Source: Candidatus Neomarinimicrobiota bacterium
GTDB lineage: Bacteria > Fidelibacterota > Fidelibacteria > Fidelibacterales > Fidelibacteraceae
Length of the DNA: 64,000 nucleotides
Assembly: GCA_021157965.1 (NCBI GenBank)
Contig: JAGGVO010000041.1
Location: forward strand, 160,119-224,118
Direction: 5' to 3'
Below, piece by piece: positions 1 to 8,738 of this stretch. Both the position numbers and the translations under genes were made by a program. Positions within the stretch are counted from its first letter, which is position 1; every line of letters begins with the position of its first letter. The notes beneath the pieces are model-generated. The model saw only the letters and a program-made list of their open reading frames with translations, searched no databases and was not told where the DNA came from.

Positions 1-1816
1 TAAGTATTCCGGAGCTGTGATCCCTGCGAATGTCATGAAGAATGGTCATGAAGTTTTCTTCCGAAAGAGTTGGATAGTCAGTATCAGAGGTAATTATCGG
101 CATTTCTTCTTCTGAAGTTGTTTGAGGTTCCAAAGCTGACTCAATATCCTCAAAAGTAAACCCTGTATCCTCCGGGACTTTTTTGTTTGATTCTTCAAAC
201 GCCTCAAATGAAAAGCCGGTATCTTCCTGAATGTCTTGTGCTGTGGATTTCTGTGTTTCTTCCTCTTTTTCCGGAGGGATATGCATGATCTGATTCATGC
301 GTTTGATCAGATCGGTGAGAGTTATCACCTTTCCTACCTGGGGGACTTCCTGCTCCAGATAGTCGGCACAATTGTCTACTGCCTGGAGAATTTCCGGATT
401 CAGGAGGGATCCCTTTTCTCCGCCGTCAATAATCACGCTCAGCAGGGTTGTACCGCCGAATGTTTCATTCTGAAAACGGTCTGCCTGAGCTATAGGTGTT
501 TCGGGACGGAAGTTTTCAATCATGTTTGTGTCAACGAGAATCCGGGGAATTCCTGCGAAACAAAGGGCAACAATTGCAAGAGTTATCAGTAAGTTACGAA
601 CGCTGTGACGAGCAAAGGAATCGTAAAAAAAGAGAAGAAAACGATCCATTCGTGAGTGATGTTGTTTTGAAATTGATGAATTCTTTTTTTTTAATTGATG
701 CCGTCGGAGAATGAGCAGAGACGGTATAAATAAAAGGGTAATTCCCAAAGCGGTTAAGACACCGAAAGCCAGGAAAATTCCGCTTTCCCGAAGGGGAATA
801 ATAGAGCCGCTGAACAGGGATCCGAACCCAACCATCGTGGTCAGTGCCGCAAGGGCAATGGGTTTTCCCACCTGGTGTAAGACATTTTGGATGACCTTGC
901 GATGCTGCTCCTGTGTATCTACCGAGTGCCCCAAATTTAGAATTTCGTCATAGTAGTGACTCAGCAAATGAATGCAGTAGGCACTTCCCACACTGATGAG
1001 TATAACCGGAATAGCTGTTCCCACCATGGTTAGATGTACGTCAAGAAAACTCATGAACCCCAGCGTCCAGATACTGGACATGGCCACGGTGAGCAGGGGT
1101 AAAACAACACCGGCGGGGGTTCGAAAGGAGAAAAAAAGGATAACAATGATGACCAGAACGACAACAGGAATCAGTTGTTTTATGTCGCTGTACATCTTTT
1201 CCTTGAGGAGGACAGAAATGGCAGGTGCACCGGCTATGTAGGTTTCAAGATTGCCCATATCCCTGTCGTTTAAGACAGTCAGAGTTTTTTCATAGACACT
1301 TTCGAGTTTTTCCACTTCCAGCCCGGATTCCATATAGAGGATAATCTGGGTGGATTTCATGTTTTCACTATAGAGCATCAACCGGTACATATCCGGCCAG
1401 GAAAGAAGACGGGATTTCAGTGTATTAACCATATTACCATCTGCTTCCCCTTTGGGAAGGAGGGGCTCTACAATCAGTCCTTCCGGTGACCCGGTGATGT
1501 AATCGGCATTGGTCAGGCTTATGACGGAACGAATCAGGGGGATAGTATCCAGATGACGGGTAAGATCGTCAATCAGCGTCAGGGTTTCGGGTGTCAGGAT
1601 GCTGCCATAAGGGTTGTGCAGGGCAATGACCATGGCATCGGTATTTTCATAGACATCCTGCATGGCATCATAAGCGGTTTTTGCCGGGTTGTTTTCGCCC
1701 AGAAACAAAGAAAGATCATTGTTGACACGGATATTGGGCAGTTCAAGTCCAAAAAATATTGTTATGAGAATCGTTATGATGATAATTGTTCTGGGATATT
1801 TTAACATCTTATGCAT
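1..1816 (-). CDS. RND/MMPL superfamily exporter, 3' end cut by window edge
   Basis: The minus frame is open from an ATG at 1816 to the window edge, giving at least 605 residues. The N-terminus is one membrane helix followed by a periplasmic domain. About residues 240-370 form a helix-rich sterol-sensing-type segment (GTAIPVILISVGSAYCIHLL, then PIALAALTTMVGFGSLFSG). A second soluble domain follows after a new helix (LLITLAIVALCFAGIPRILV). This order is typical of the COG1033 RND exporters, which use the proton gradient to move lipids or hydrophobic compounds. The second domain carries an acidic insert (about positions 90-250). The start lies 4 nt after the tetR stop, with AAGGA 8 nt upstream, so the pair is an operon. 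An in-frame ATG three codons later is less well placed. Substrate unknown. Confidence 0.85.
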   Translation of the reverse strand, partial: MHKMLKYPRTIIIITILITIFFGLELPNIRVNNDLSLFLGENNPAKTAYDAMQDVYENTDAMVIALHNPYGSILTPETLTLIDDLTRHLDTIPLIRSVISLTNADYITGSPEGLIVEPLLPKGEADGNMVNTLKSRLLSWPDMYRLMLYSENMKSTQIILYMESGLEVEKLESVYEKTLTVLNDRDMGNLETYIAGAPAISVLLKEKMYSDIKQLIPVVVLVIIVILFFSFRTPAGVVLPLLTVAMSSIWTLGFMSFLDVHLTMVGTAIPVILISVGSAYCIHLLSHYYDEILNLGHSVDTQEQHRKVIQNVLHQVGKPIALAALTTMVGFGSLFSGSIIPLRESGIFLAFGVLTALGITLLFIPSLLILRRHQLKKKNSSISKQHHSRMDRFLLFFYDSFARHSVRNLLITLAIVALCFAGIPRILVDTNMIENFRPETPIAQADRFQNETFGGTTLLSVIIDGGEKGSLLNPEILQAVDNCADYLEQEVPQVGKVITLTDLIKRMNQIMHIPPEKEEETQKSTAQDIQEDTGFSFEAFEESNKKVPEDTGFTFEDIESALEPQTTSEEEMPIITSDTDYPTLSEENFMTILHDIRRDHSSGIL

Positions 1817-1819
1817 CTT

Positions 1820-2413
1820 TTATTCCTTACTGAAGAGTTGACGGGTGAATGCGGAAACCATATATGCCACTTCGCGCTTCTGGATAGGAGTGTGTATTTG
1901 CAGAACAACCCGGATCATAAAACTGTCTGCAATGCCCCACAGGCCATGGACCATGTTATCGGTTTCTTCATCGGTCAGTGTTATTTCTCCCTTCTGTCGG
2001 GCCCATTCAAAAACCTCGCGGATGCTTTTTGAATGACGGATAAACGTGTCCCGAAGCAGAGGGTAAATTTCCGGATCATCGATTTCACTCAGGACTTTGT
2101 GCATCACCCTGAAAAAGGGGGCATCCTGCCGGAGGGATAAAAAGAAACTGTCTACAAATCCCTCGAGATTTGTTTTTAAATCCTGGTTCGGCAACGCTTT
2201 GGAAAAGATACGGTTAGCGATGGACTGTCCATAAAAGTCCAATACTTCAAACAGGAGATGACGTTTATTTTTAAAATACCGGTAAATAGTCCCTTCGGCA
2301 ACGCCTGCCAGTGCAGCTATCCGTGCTGTGGTCATATTTTGAAAATTGCCGCTTTCAAGCAACGCATAAGCGGCCTGTAAAATTTGGAAGTATCGTTGTT
2401 GCTGTTTTGTCAT
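1820..2413 (-). CDS. TetR-family transcriptional repressor of the exporter operon
   Basis: The 197-aa protein starts MTKQQQRYFQILQAAYALLE and has the TetR helix-turn-helix (TTARIAALAGVAEGTIYRYFKNKRHLL) at about residues 25-50, then a helical ligand-binding domain. An upstream in-frame GTG at 2458 would add 15 residues, but it lies inside a perfect 14-bp palindrome that looks like an operator. The ATG at 2413, preceded by AGGA, is therefore preferred. The exporter gene follows after 4 nt, so this is most likely its ligand-responsive repressor and also autoregulates. The family assignment is firm; the ligand is unknown. Confidence 0.9.
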   Translation of the reverse strand: MTKQQQRYFQILQAAYALLESGNFQNMTTARIAALAGVAEGTIYRYFKNKRHLLFEVLDFYGQSIANRIFSKALPNQDLKTNLEGFVDSFFLSLRQDAPFFRVMHKVLSEIDDPEIYPLLRDTFIRHSKSIREVFEWARQKGEITLTDEETDNMVHGLWGIADSFMIRVVLQIHTPIQKREVAYMVSAFTRQLFSKE

Positions 2414-2445
2414 TATGCTTTTATCCTGCCTGTTTATATTTTGCA

Positions 2446-2459
2446 AGTGAGCGCTCACT
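2446..2459. promoter_or_regulatory. Perfect 14-bp palindrome, putative TetR operator
   Basis: AGTGAGCGCTCACT is its own reverse complement and lies 33-46 nt upstream of the tetR ATG at 2413. A symmetric site in the leader of a tetR-exporter operon is the usual place for autoregulation. This is inference from position and symmetry. Confidence 0.6.
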
Positions 2460-2585
2460 CATTGTTAATATAATTTTTTGAAACAAAAGAAACAAATTTT
2501 TAAACGACGAAACATTCATGAATTCATAAATCTTTTAATTTACCGCCTATGGTGGTTTTCGGGACTATCGCATTGATCCGGGATG

Positions 2586-2710
2586 GATATATTAAACATT
2601 CCGGCACTGCTTCGCAGTGTTCAAATACCTTCGGCTTTCAAAAAAACCTTAAACACCGAAGACAATTGAATTTTGAAATGCCATGAAATAGCGCTTGAAT
2701 GCCGAAGGCG
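2586..2710 (+). repeat. Dispersed intergenic repeat, family 1, copy A
   Basis: About 118 bp of this stretch match, in the opposite orientation, the sequence at 12689-12840. Shared blocks include TTCGGCTTTCAAAAAAA and TAAACACCGAAGACAA. The element contains a perfect hairpin CACTGC-TTC-GCAGTG. Identity over the alignable part is roughly 75-80 % by eye. It fills most of the gene-free stretch 2414-2806; nothing else was recognised there apart from the operator at 2446. Confidence 0.75.
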
Positions 2711-2806
2711 CTGGACTTCTCCCCCTCGCCCCCTTCCTACTCTTTCCTTTGAAATGAAAGTTTAATTACAGAAATTAAAACAGCGTATCCTTTATGGTGT
2801 AAATAT

Positions 2807-3550
2807 ATGCAGACACGACGGAAAAAGAATAAAAAGAAGATTATCACCCCGGGCGCCATAATCTGGCTGATTCGGATTATGCTGATCAGTTCCATTCTCC
2901 TGAACGGTCTTGTAGTGGTTCTGGATATCTATAAGGATGCCGAGGTCAATGAAGGAGAGGTTCTTGAAGCAACCGCCAATCAGTCCGAACTGGTTTTTCT
3001 GGCTATCCTGGCTTTGATCCTGTCCTTTTTGCCAGATTATATTGAGAAGTGGCGACATATTCATTTTCCCCAACAGCTCGAGCTTCTATTGATTCTGTTT
3101 ATGTATGCCGGCGTGTATCTCAGCGCCCGTTTCGATATGTATTACCGGTTTTTCTGGTGGGACGATCTTCTGCATACCCTTTCCGGTGCCATGATCGGTT
3201 TTATTGGTTTTTTAATTGTCTATAAAATAAATCATAAATACAGCATGGATTTTAACCCACTTCTGATTGCTGTTTTTGCATTCACTTTTTCCGTGACGAT
3301 TGCTGTAATATGGGAAATATTTGAATTTCTAATGGATGTCTATTTTGGAACGGCCATGCAGAAGTGGGATTTACCGGAAGGGACCAGCCTGATCGGTCGT
3401 TCTTATCAGGGGAGTGGACTCAGGGACACGATGTCCGACCTGATTCTGGGAAGTGCCGGCGCCCTGGTGACCTCCGTCATCTCTTATTTTCTGTATAAAA
3501 ATGAGAAACGGAAAACGCTCAAATTAATGAGAGAAGTTTTTCCCGAATAA
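2807..3550 (+). CDS. YjdF/DUF2238-like integral membrane protein
   Basis: The 247-aa protein has a very basic N-terminus (RRKKNKKK) and about six membrane helices. The region FFWWDDLLHTLSGAMIGFIG, the later IAVIWEIFEFLMD and the C-terminal GLRDTMSDLILGSAGALV match the pattern of the YjdF/DUF2238 family (D-x-LLH-x-SG, WEIFE, DTM-x-DL). The molecular function of this family is not established. It stands alone between the tetR operon and convergent kinase genes. No Shine-Dalgarno sequence is obvious. An acidic loop (about residues 45-60) probably lies on the outer face. Confidence 0.65.
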   Translation: MQTRRKKNKKKIITPGAIIWLIRIMLISSILLNGLVVVLDIYKDAEVNEGEVLEATANQSELVFLAILALILSFLPDYIEKWRHIHFPQQLELLLILFMYAGVYLSARFDMYYRFFWWDDLLHTLSGAMIGFIGFLIVYKINHKYSMDFNPLLIAVFAFTFSVTIAVIWEIFEFLMDVYFGTAMQKWDLPEGTSLIGRSYQGSGLRDTMSDLILGSAGALVTSVISYFLYKNEKRKTLKLMREVFPE

Positions 3551-3592
3551 ACGGGGTGGGGAAAACTACATTTATATATAATAATTTAATTT

Positions 3593-5272
3593 TTATGTGT
3601 TTTTTGGGATTTCAATTTTAAATTCCGTTCCTTCTTTACGGTCGATATCCAGCGTTCCTTTCAACTGGCGGACCAGGAGGGATATCAGTTTTAACCCGAG
3701 TCCGGGTATTGTTTTTTCCATGGCTTCTTCAGGAAGGACATTTCCGTTATCCCTGTAGATGAGTGTAAGAGACTCATTTGCAACCCTGAAGATGATATCA
3801 ATCTGGCCGCTTGTTCTGTCGGAAAAGGCATACTTGTAGGAGTTCGTTAACAGTTCATTCAGAATAATGCCAAGCTGAAACATGATTTTTGAATCCAGGA
3901 TTTCATCATCAAGCTGTCTGATAATTTGTATTTTCGATTCATTATCATAGGATGAGATAATATAGTCAATCAGTTGGTTCAGATAATCAGCCGAAGAAAT
4001 ATTGGTAAAATCGTTGGTATGCATGAGTTTGTCGTAGATCATCATCATACCTGAAACTTTATTTTTAGCTTCCTGCAGAACCGCAACCGCTCCTTTGTCT
4101 GCCATGCTCCGGGCCTGGAGGGTTAAAAAGCCTGCGATGGTATTCATGTTGTTTTTAATGCGGTGATGGACTTCCCGGAGGAGAATTTCTTTTTCAGCCA
4201 GCAGATTGCGGATTTCCTCTTCATCGGCCATTTGGGTCGTAATATCCCTGAGGATCAGAAGTGTCCCGTTATTTTCCCCCATATAATCCAGTATTTTAGA
4301 GGCGCGAATTTCCAAAATGATTTCTTTCCCGTTTTGTTTGTAAGGAATTATAATCTTTTCATCATTATGATGAAAATTAAGGATTTTTTGAAACATTTCC
4401 TGGTTAAAGAGAGATGCTGCATCAGACCCCTTCTGTGTGTGCGCCTTTCCCAAAAGGCGAACAGCCGCCTGATTACAGTCTGTGATAAGATTTTCCCGGT
4501 TTAGGATCACAACCCCGTCCTGCATGGATTCAAAAACAGTTTTTGTAGCCGCCGGAAGGAGCTCGAAAAGTTTATAAGCATAGACGTTATAGATAAATAT
4601 CAGCGCGGCTGCCAGGATTCCGAATGGACCAAAATCAATTTTCAGATTATTATGGGATGTCAGATTAATGATGAGAGCTATCCACGGAAACAATGAACCA
4701 ATAAAAAGAAGGGAAAACCGTTTCCGGACTTTCTCATTGCATGAATACCAGGCATAGAAAAGGAGTATGGTGCCGATGAGAAAGCAAATATTTGTATAAG
4801 ATAAGAAAATCCAATACCAGGGCCCTCTGCCAAAGGTCAAAAGGGACAGATGTTCCAGTTTAATGAGCCCCAGATTTTTGTAATAAAGCTCATGGGCCGG
4901 GTTGGAATTGACAACGAAGAGAGTTATTAGCGAGAACAATATCATGAATGTTGCAATATACCGGCGGTGTTTCATAAAACGTCCCGTGTATTCCATGATA
5001 AAAAGCACCCACAAGGTCCCCAGAAAGGCTAAGCCGATATACTCAATGGACACGAACATAAAAGCTGTATCTACATCGGAGCTGTGTACTTCAAAATAGT
5101 AACCGAATGTATAAACAGCCGATGCAATCATGAGTAATGAAAAGAAAAACCCGCCCCGAACATCCCTGTTCCGGTCACTGATAAGCCCAAATAACAGATA
5201 CCCGGCACCAAAGATAGGCAGGAAATTGATGATGATTTGAAATGAATCTGCACTGAAGTCCGGATTGTACAT
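3593..5272 (-). CDS. Sensor histidine kinase: 7TM-PAS-HisKA_2-HATPase
   Basis: The 559-aa protein has seven hydrophobic segments in residues 10-235 that resemble the N-terminal 7TM histidine-kinase sensor domain. A PAS domain follows (about 240-348), then a HisKA_2 dimerisation helix with the phospho-acceptor region REVHHRIKNNMNT (His369/370). The HATPase has the N-box NELLTNSYKYAF and a G-box PGLGLKLISLL. It would autophosphorylate at the inner membrane on ATP. It lies 22 nt after the larger hybrid kinase and is presumably cotranscribed. No separate response regulator is nearby, so phosphate may pass to the neighbour's REC domain (inference). Confidence 0.9.
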   Translation of the reverse strand: MYNPDFSADSFQIIINFLPIFGAGYLLFGLISDRNRDVRGGFFFSLLMIASAVYTFGYYFEVHSSDVDTAFMFVSIEYIGLAFLGTLWVLFIMEYTGRFMKHRRYIATFMILFSLITLFVVNSNPAHELYYKNLGLIKLEHLSLLTFGRGPWYWIFLSYTNICFLIGTILLFYAWYSCNEKVRKRFSLLFIGSLFPWIALIINLTSHNNLKIDFGPFGILAAALIFIYNVYAYKLFELLPAATKTVFESMQDGVVILNRENLITDCNQAAVRLLGKAHTQKGSDAASLFNQEMFQKILNFHHNDEKIIIPYKQNGKEIILEIRASKILDYMGENNGTLLILRDITTQMADEEEIRNLLAEKEILLREVHHRIKNNMNTIAGFLTLQARSMADKGAVAVLQEAKNKVSGMMMIYDKLMHTNDFTNISSADYLNQLIDYIISSYDNESKIQIIRQLDDEILDSKIMFQLGIILNELLTNSYKYAFSDRTSGQIDIIFRVANESLTLIYRDNGNVLPEEAMEKTIPGLGLKLISLLVRQLKGTLDIDRKEGTEFKIEIPKNT

Positions 5273-5294
5273 GGTTGTCCTTCTCTTTATGATT

Positions 5295-8200
5295 TTATTT
5301 CATTGGAAAAGTAATGATACACTGCGTACCTCCCTGCCCGTGCAGTGTGATTGAACCTTTTAACTGGTCTGTGAGCAAATAAATCAATTTTAAACCAAAG
5401 CCACCAGTTTGATCCTGAAGGGGTTTTTGGGTAAAACCAACGCCATTGTCGGAATAATGCAGGGCCAGGGTGTTGGAATCCTTTTGTAAGAACTCAAGGG
5501 TTATTTGGCCCTGACGGCCTTCGGGGAATGCGTATTTATAAGAATTGGTCAGGAGTTCATTGATGATCAGCCCGATAGTAAACAGCGTATTGGGATCTAA
5601 TGTCAGGTCCTGAATGTGTTTTTGTATTTTAACTTTCCCGGGTTCGTTGAATGAAACACTTACTTTTTGAATTAAATCATCCAGGTAAAAGCGCGTGGAA
5701 ATTTCCCGGAAGTTGTCAGATTTAAAGAGTTTGTCGTAAATAGAAACCATGGTTTTAATCCGGTTTTGGGCATTCCTGAGGGCGGAAGCGGCTATTTCGT
5801 CATCCAGTTGTTTTTCCTGCAGGGATAAGAGGTTTGCCAGGGTGTTCATGTTGTTCTTTGTTCTGTGATGGATTTCCCGAAGAAGGATTTCCTTCTCCTT
5901 CAAAAGGTTTTCTATTTCTATGTACGCTTTTTTTCTCGATGTGATATCGCGGATAAATCCTTCCAGAGCAATAATTTCCCCATTTTCTGAAAAAACACCC
6001 TGCCCCTGTTCATGAACCCATTTTTCCTTCTGATTTATATCATGAATCCGATATTGGATGCTGAAGTGTTTCTTCTCACGGACACATTTTTGAATATCAT
6101 CCCATACCATTTGTCGGTCATCGGGATGGATGATTTCGTTATACAGTGTTGACCTTACATAAAAATCTTCAGGGGGGTAACCGGTGAGTTTGATGGAACC
6201 GGGACTGACAAATTCCATCGGCCAGCCCGGTTTGTTTTTACACCGGTAAACCATACCGGGCAGATTGCCGATAAGTGTGTTGAGCATTCGCTCGCTTTCC
6301 CGGATTTTTTCCCGGATCTTATATTTTTCCGTCACATTGGAGAAGACGAGAATCACACCGCGGATTTGACCGTTTTTATCCACGATGGGGGCCGCACTGT
6401 CCGATATGTGATATTCTTTTCCGTCTTTGGCAATCAGCACGGTATGATTCGCCAGTCCGGCAAGTTTGCCTGTTTTCAGGACGATGGCAACAGGATCCAT
6501 AACCTTCTGGCGTGTATGCACATTGATGATGTGAAAAACCGTGTGCAACGGGTGTCCTTTTGCTTCATCAAAGCGCCAGCCCGTCAGATTTTCCGCCACG
6601 GGGTTCATCTGTGTGATGTTGCCTTCAATATCTGTAGCAATCACGGCATCTCCGATGGAGTGAAGGGTGATGGACAGATATTCTTCTCTTTCGCGAAGGG
6701 CTTCTTGGGCTTTTTTCCGCGCGGTGATATCATGGACAATGGAATAGAGAAGATGTTTTCCGCCGATGTCGATGGGACCGCTGTATACCTCCACATCCCG
6801 GATTTTTCCGTTGGCAAGCCGGTGTTTAAAAACGAATTGCTTTTTCCCTCCAGTCTGTGCTTCTGTCATTGCTGCTTTGATTTTTTCAAATGGGAGGGTG
6901 TTGATTTCAGATATATTCATTCCACGAAGTTTTTCAATTGGCCAGCCATAATAAGCAACTGCCGCCCGGTTCGCGTTTGTGATGTTGCCTGTTTCAGGGT
7001 CTAAAAGGATCATGACAGAATTATTATCGTTGAAAAGGGCTTTATATCTGGATTTGCTTTCTTTCAGGATGGTTTCCTGTTTCAAGCGTTCAGTAATATC
7101 CCAGGCCACTGCAATCACAACTTTTTTACCAAAATAGGTGCCCGGTGAAAGACTGATTTCTTTGGGAAAAATCGTGCCGTCCTTTTTACGGGCCCGGAAT
7201 ATCAGCCGTTCCCGATTTCCGTTGTATGCATTTTTAATCTGTTGATCAATAGTCTTTAAATCATTTTTGCCTGGAGCTGCCAGAAAATGGTGGGTTTTAC
7301 CAAGGATTTCTTTCTTGCTGTACCCGTACATTTCTTCGACCGTGTCATTCATAAACAGAATGATTCCCTCCGGATCTTGTATAAAAACAGCTTCAGAAAT
7401 GCTGTTGATTATATCTTTGTACGTTTTTTCCGAAAGTTTCAGTTTTTCTTCGGCAGTTTTACGGTCTGTGATGTCTGCAATGGATATCAGCCCCGCCGGT
7501 TTTCCCTGATAAGTTATTGACCGTCCGTTCAGATACACCCAGCAATCTGATCCGTTTTTTTTCTTAATGATGAGTTCATAGGAATTCGTGGTTTCCTGGC
7601 CGGATTGCCTTTTCAATCCCCGATCTTTTACCAAAGACTTATAATCAGGATGAACAATCTCCCAGAATTTTTGCCGATAGAGTTCTTCTGCACTGAATCC
7701 GGAGATTTGTTCGCCGGCAGGGTTGGTATAAACCCAATAGTTATCCTGGTAGATCATGATGGCAAAAGGTGAGGCTTCAGCGAGTGAACGAAATTTTTCT
7801 TCGCTTTCCTTTAATTGGTTTTCAATACGAGTCTGCTCTGTAATATCCCGTATATAAGCGCCAACCCCCATTTTATTCCGGGCAAGAGGAACCGGGAAAT
7901 TTCGGGTTTCATAGATTTTCCCGTCAATCTCCTCCTTTGAGATGATGATTTTATTTTCCCGGATGGCCAATTCGTCTGACCTGCGGTACTTTTCGGCATG
8001 TTGGCGGGGTAACAGATCAAAATCGGTTTTACCCAGAATCTCCCGCTTTCTTCTGTTAAAAAATCGGGCATTGGCATCATTGATCAGTATGTAACGGAAT
8101 GATTCATCTTTCAGATATGCAAAATCATCAATAGAATTGATAAAGATTTCGTGTTTGCGTTCACTCTCTTCCAGGGCACAGAGCTGTTTTTGGAGTTTTA

Positions 8201-8585
8201 TATGGGCATCATGAAGCTCAAACGCCATCTCAATGGATGAGAGAAGGACAAAATCACCGGAGTTTTTTATTACATAACCATACCGGGTGATAGTGCGGAC
8301 CTTTTCAACCATTTCTTCTTCAGAATGTGATGTCAGAAACACAATGGGTATGCTGTGCTTTTTAAGAATGATTTTTGCGGTTTCCGGTCCGTCCATGCCC
8401 GGTCCCAGGTCAATATCCATTAAAATCAGATCAATATCCGCATGATTGTTCACGATTTCCAGGGCTGATTCGCCACAATCAGCGATCCGTGTTTTATACC
8501 CGTGATCTTCAAGGAGCATGGCTGTATCCAAAGCAATCAGATGTTCGTCTTCGACAATGAGGATTGTCAGATTTTTTTTAATCAT
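5295..8585 (-). CDS. Cytoplasmic hybrid kinase: REC, six PAS, HisKA_2, HATPase
   Basis: The 1096-aa protein has no membrane segment. Residues 1-125 are a receiver domain with an acidic pocket (VEDE) and Asp57 in LMDIDLG. Six PAS/PAC units follow, at about 140-255, 260-378, 385-505, 510-630, 638-755 and 765-885; their linkers read DITEQ, DITDRK, DITERL, DITARK and DITSRK. The HisKA_2 helix has REIHHRTKNNMNT (His906/907), then NELLTNSYKYAF and a glycine-rich G-box. The very similar HisKA_2-HATPase half of the next gene suggests a shared origin. A REC at the N-terminus rather than the C-terminus suggests input control by another kinase, possibly the 7TM partner downstream. Confidence 0.92.
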   Translation of the reverse strand: MIKKNLTILIVEDEHLIALDTAMLLEDHGYKTRIADCGESALEIVNNHADIDLILMDIDLGPGMDGPETAKIILKKHSIPIVFLTSHSEEEMVEKVRTITRYGYVIKNSGDFVLLSSIEMAFELHDAHIKLQKQLCALEESERKHEIFINSIDDFAYLKDESFRYILINDANARFFNRRKREILGKTDFDLLPRQHAEKYRRSDELAIRENKIIISKEEIDGKIYETRNFPVPLARNKMGVGAYIRDITEQTRIENQLKESEEKFRSLAEASPFAIMIYQDNYWVYTNPAGEQISGFSAEELYRQKFWEIVHPDYKSLVKDRGLKRQSGQETTNSYELIIKKKNGSDCWVYLNGRSITYQGKPAGLISIADITDRKTAEEKLKLSEKTYKDIINSISEAVFIQDPEGIILFMNDTVEEMYGYSKKEILGKTHHFLAAPGKNDLKTIDQQIKNAYNGNRERLIFRARKKDGTIFPKEISLSPGTYFGKKVVIAVAWDITERLKQETILKESKSRYKALFNDNNSVMILLDPETGNITNANRAAVAYYGWPIEKLRGMNISEINTLPFEKIKAAMTEAQTGGKKQFVFKHRLANGKIRDVEVYSGPIDIGGKHLLYSIVHDITARKKAQEALREREEYLSITLHSIGDAVIATDIEGNITQMNPVAENLTGWRFDEAKGHPLHTVFHIINVHTRQKVMDPVAIVLKTGKLAGLANHTVLIAKDGKEYHISDSAAPIVDKNGQIRGVILVFSNVTEKYKIREKIRESERMLNTLIGNLPGMVYRCKNKPGWPMEFVSPGSIKLTGYPPEDFYVRSTLYNEIIHPDDRQMVWDDIQKCVREKKHFSIQYRIHDINQKEKWVHEQGQGVFSENGEIIALEGFIRDITSRKKAYIEIENLLKEKEILLREIHHRTKNNMNTLANLLSLQEKQLDDEIAASALRNAQNRIKTMVSIYDKLFKSDNFREISTRFYLDDLIQKVSVSFNEPGKVKIQKHIQDLTLDPNTLFTIGLIINELLTNSYKYAFPEGRQGQITLEFLQKDSNTLALHYSDNGVGFTQKPLQDQTGGFGLKLIYLLTDQLKGSITLHGQGGTQCIITFPMK

Positions 8586-8621
8586 GAAATCTCCGAAAAA
8601 GTTAATGTGTCACTTGCCTGG

Positions 8622-8659
8622 ATTTCAATCCCCGGGGATTAAGCGGGGGAATGGAAATT
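8622..8659. other. Imperfect GC-rich hairpin between permease and hybrid kinase
   Basis: ATTTCAATCCCC and GGGGAATGGAAAT form an imperfect inverted repeat upstream of the hybrid kinase. No T-run follows on either strand. It may be a leader structure of the kinase mRNA or a remnant of an intergenic repeat. Confidence 0.35.
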
Positions 8660-8738
8660 TAGATACCGCCAAATATAACTATAGAGAGAATTTAAATCGA
8701 TTGATAAAATGGAAAAAGGAAACGCTTCAGTATGCAGA

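Noticed and set aside
2414..2458. GTG start for the first TetR
   Set aside because: The codon lies within the palindromic operator; ATG at 2413 has a better ribosome site.
6366..7004. 212-codon frame opposite the hybrid kinase
   Set aside because: Antisense shadow of the PAS domains with no family match.
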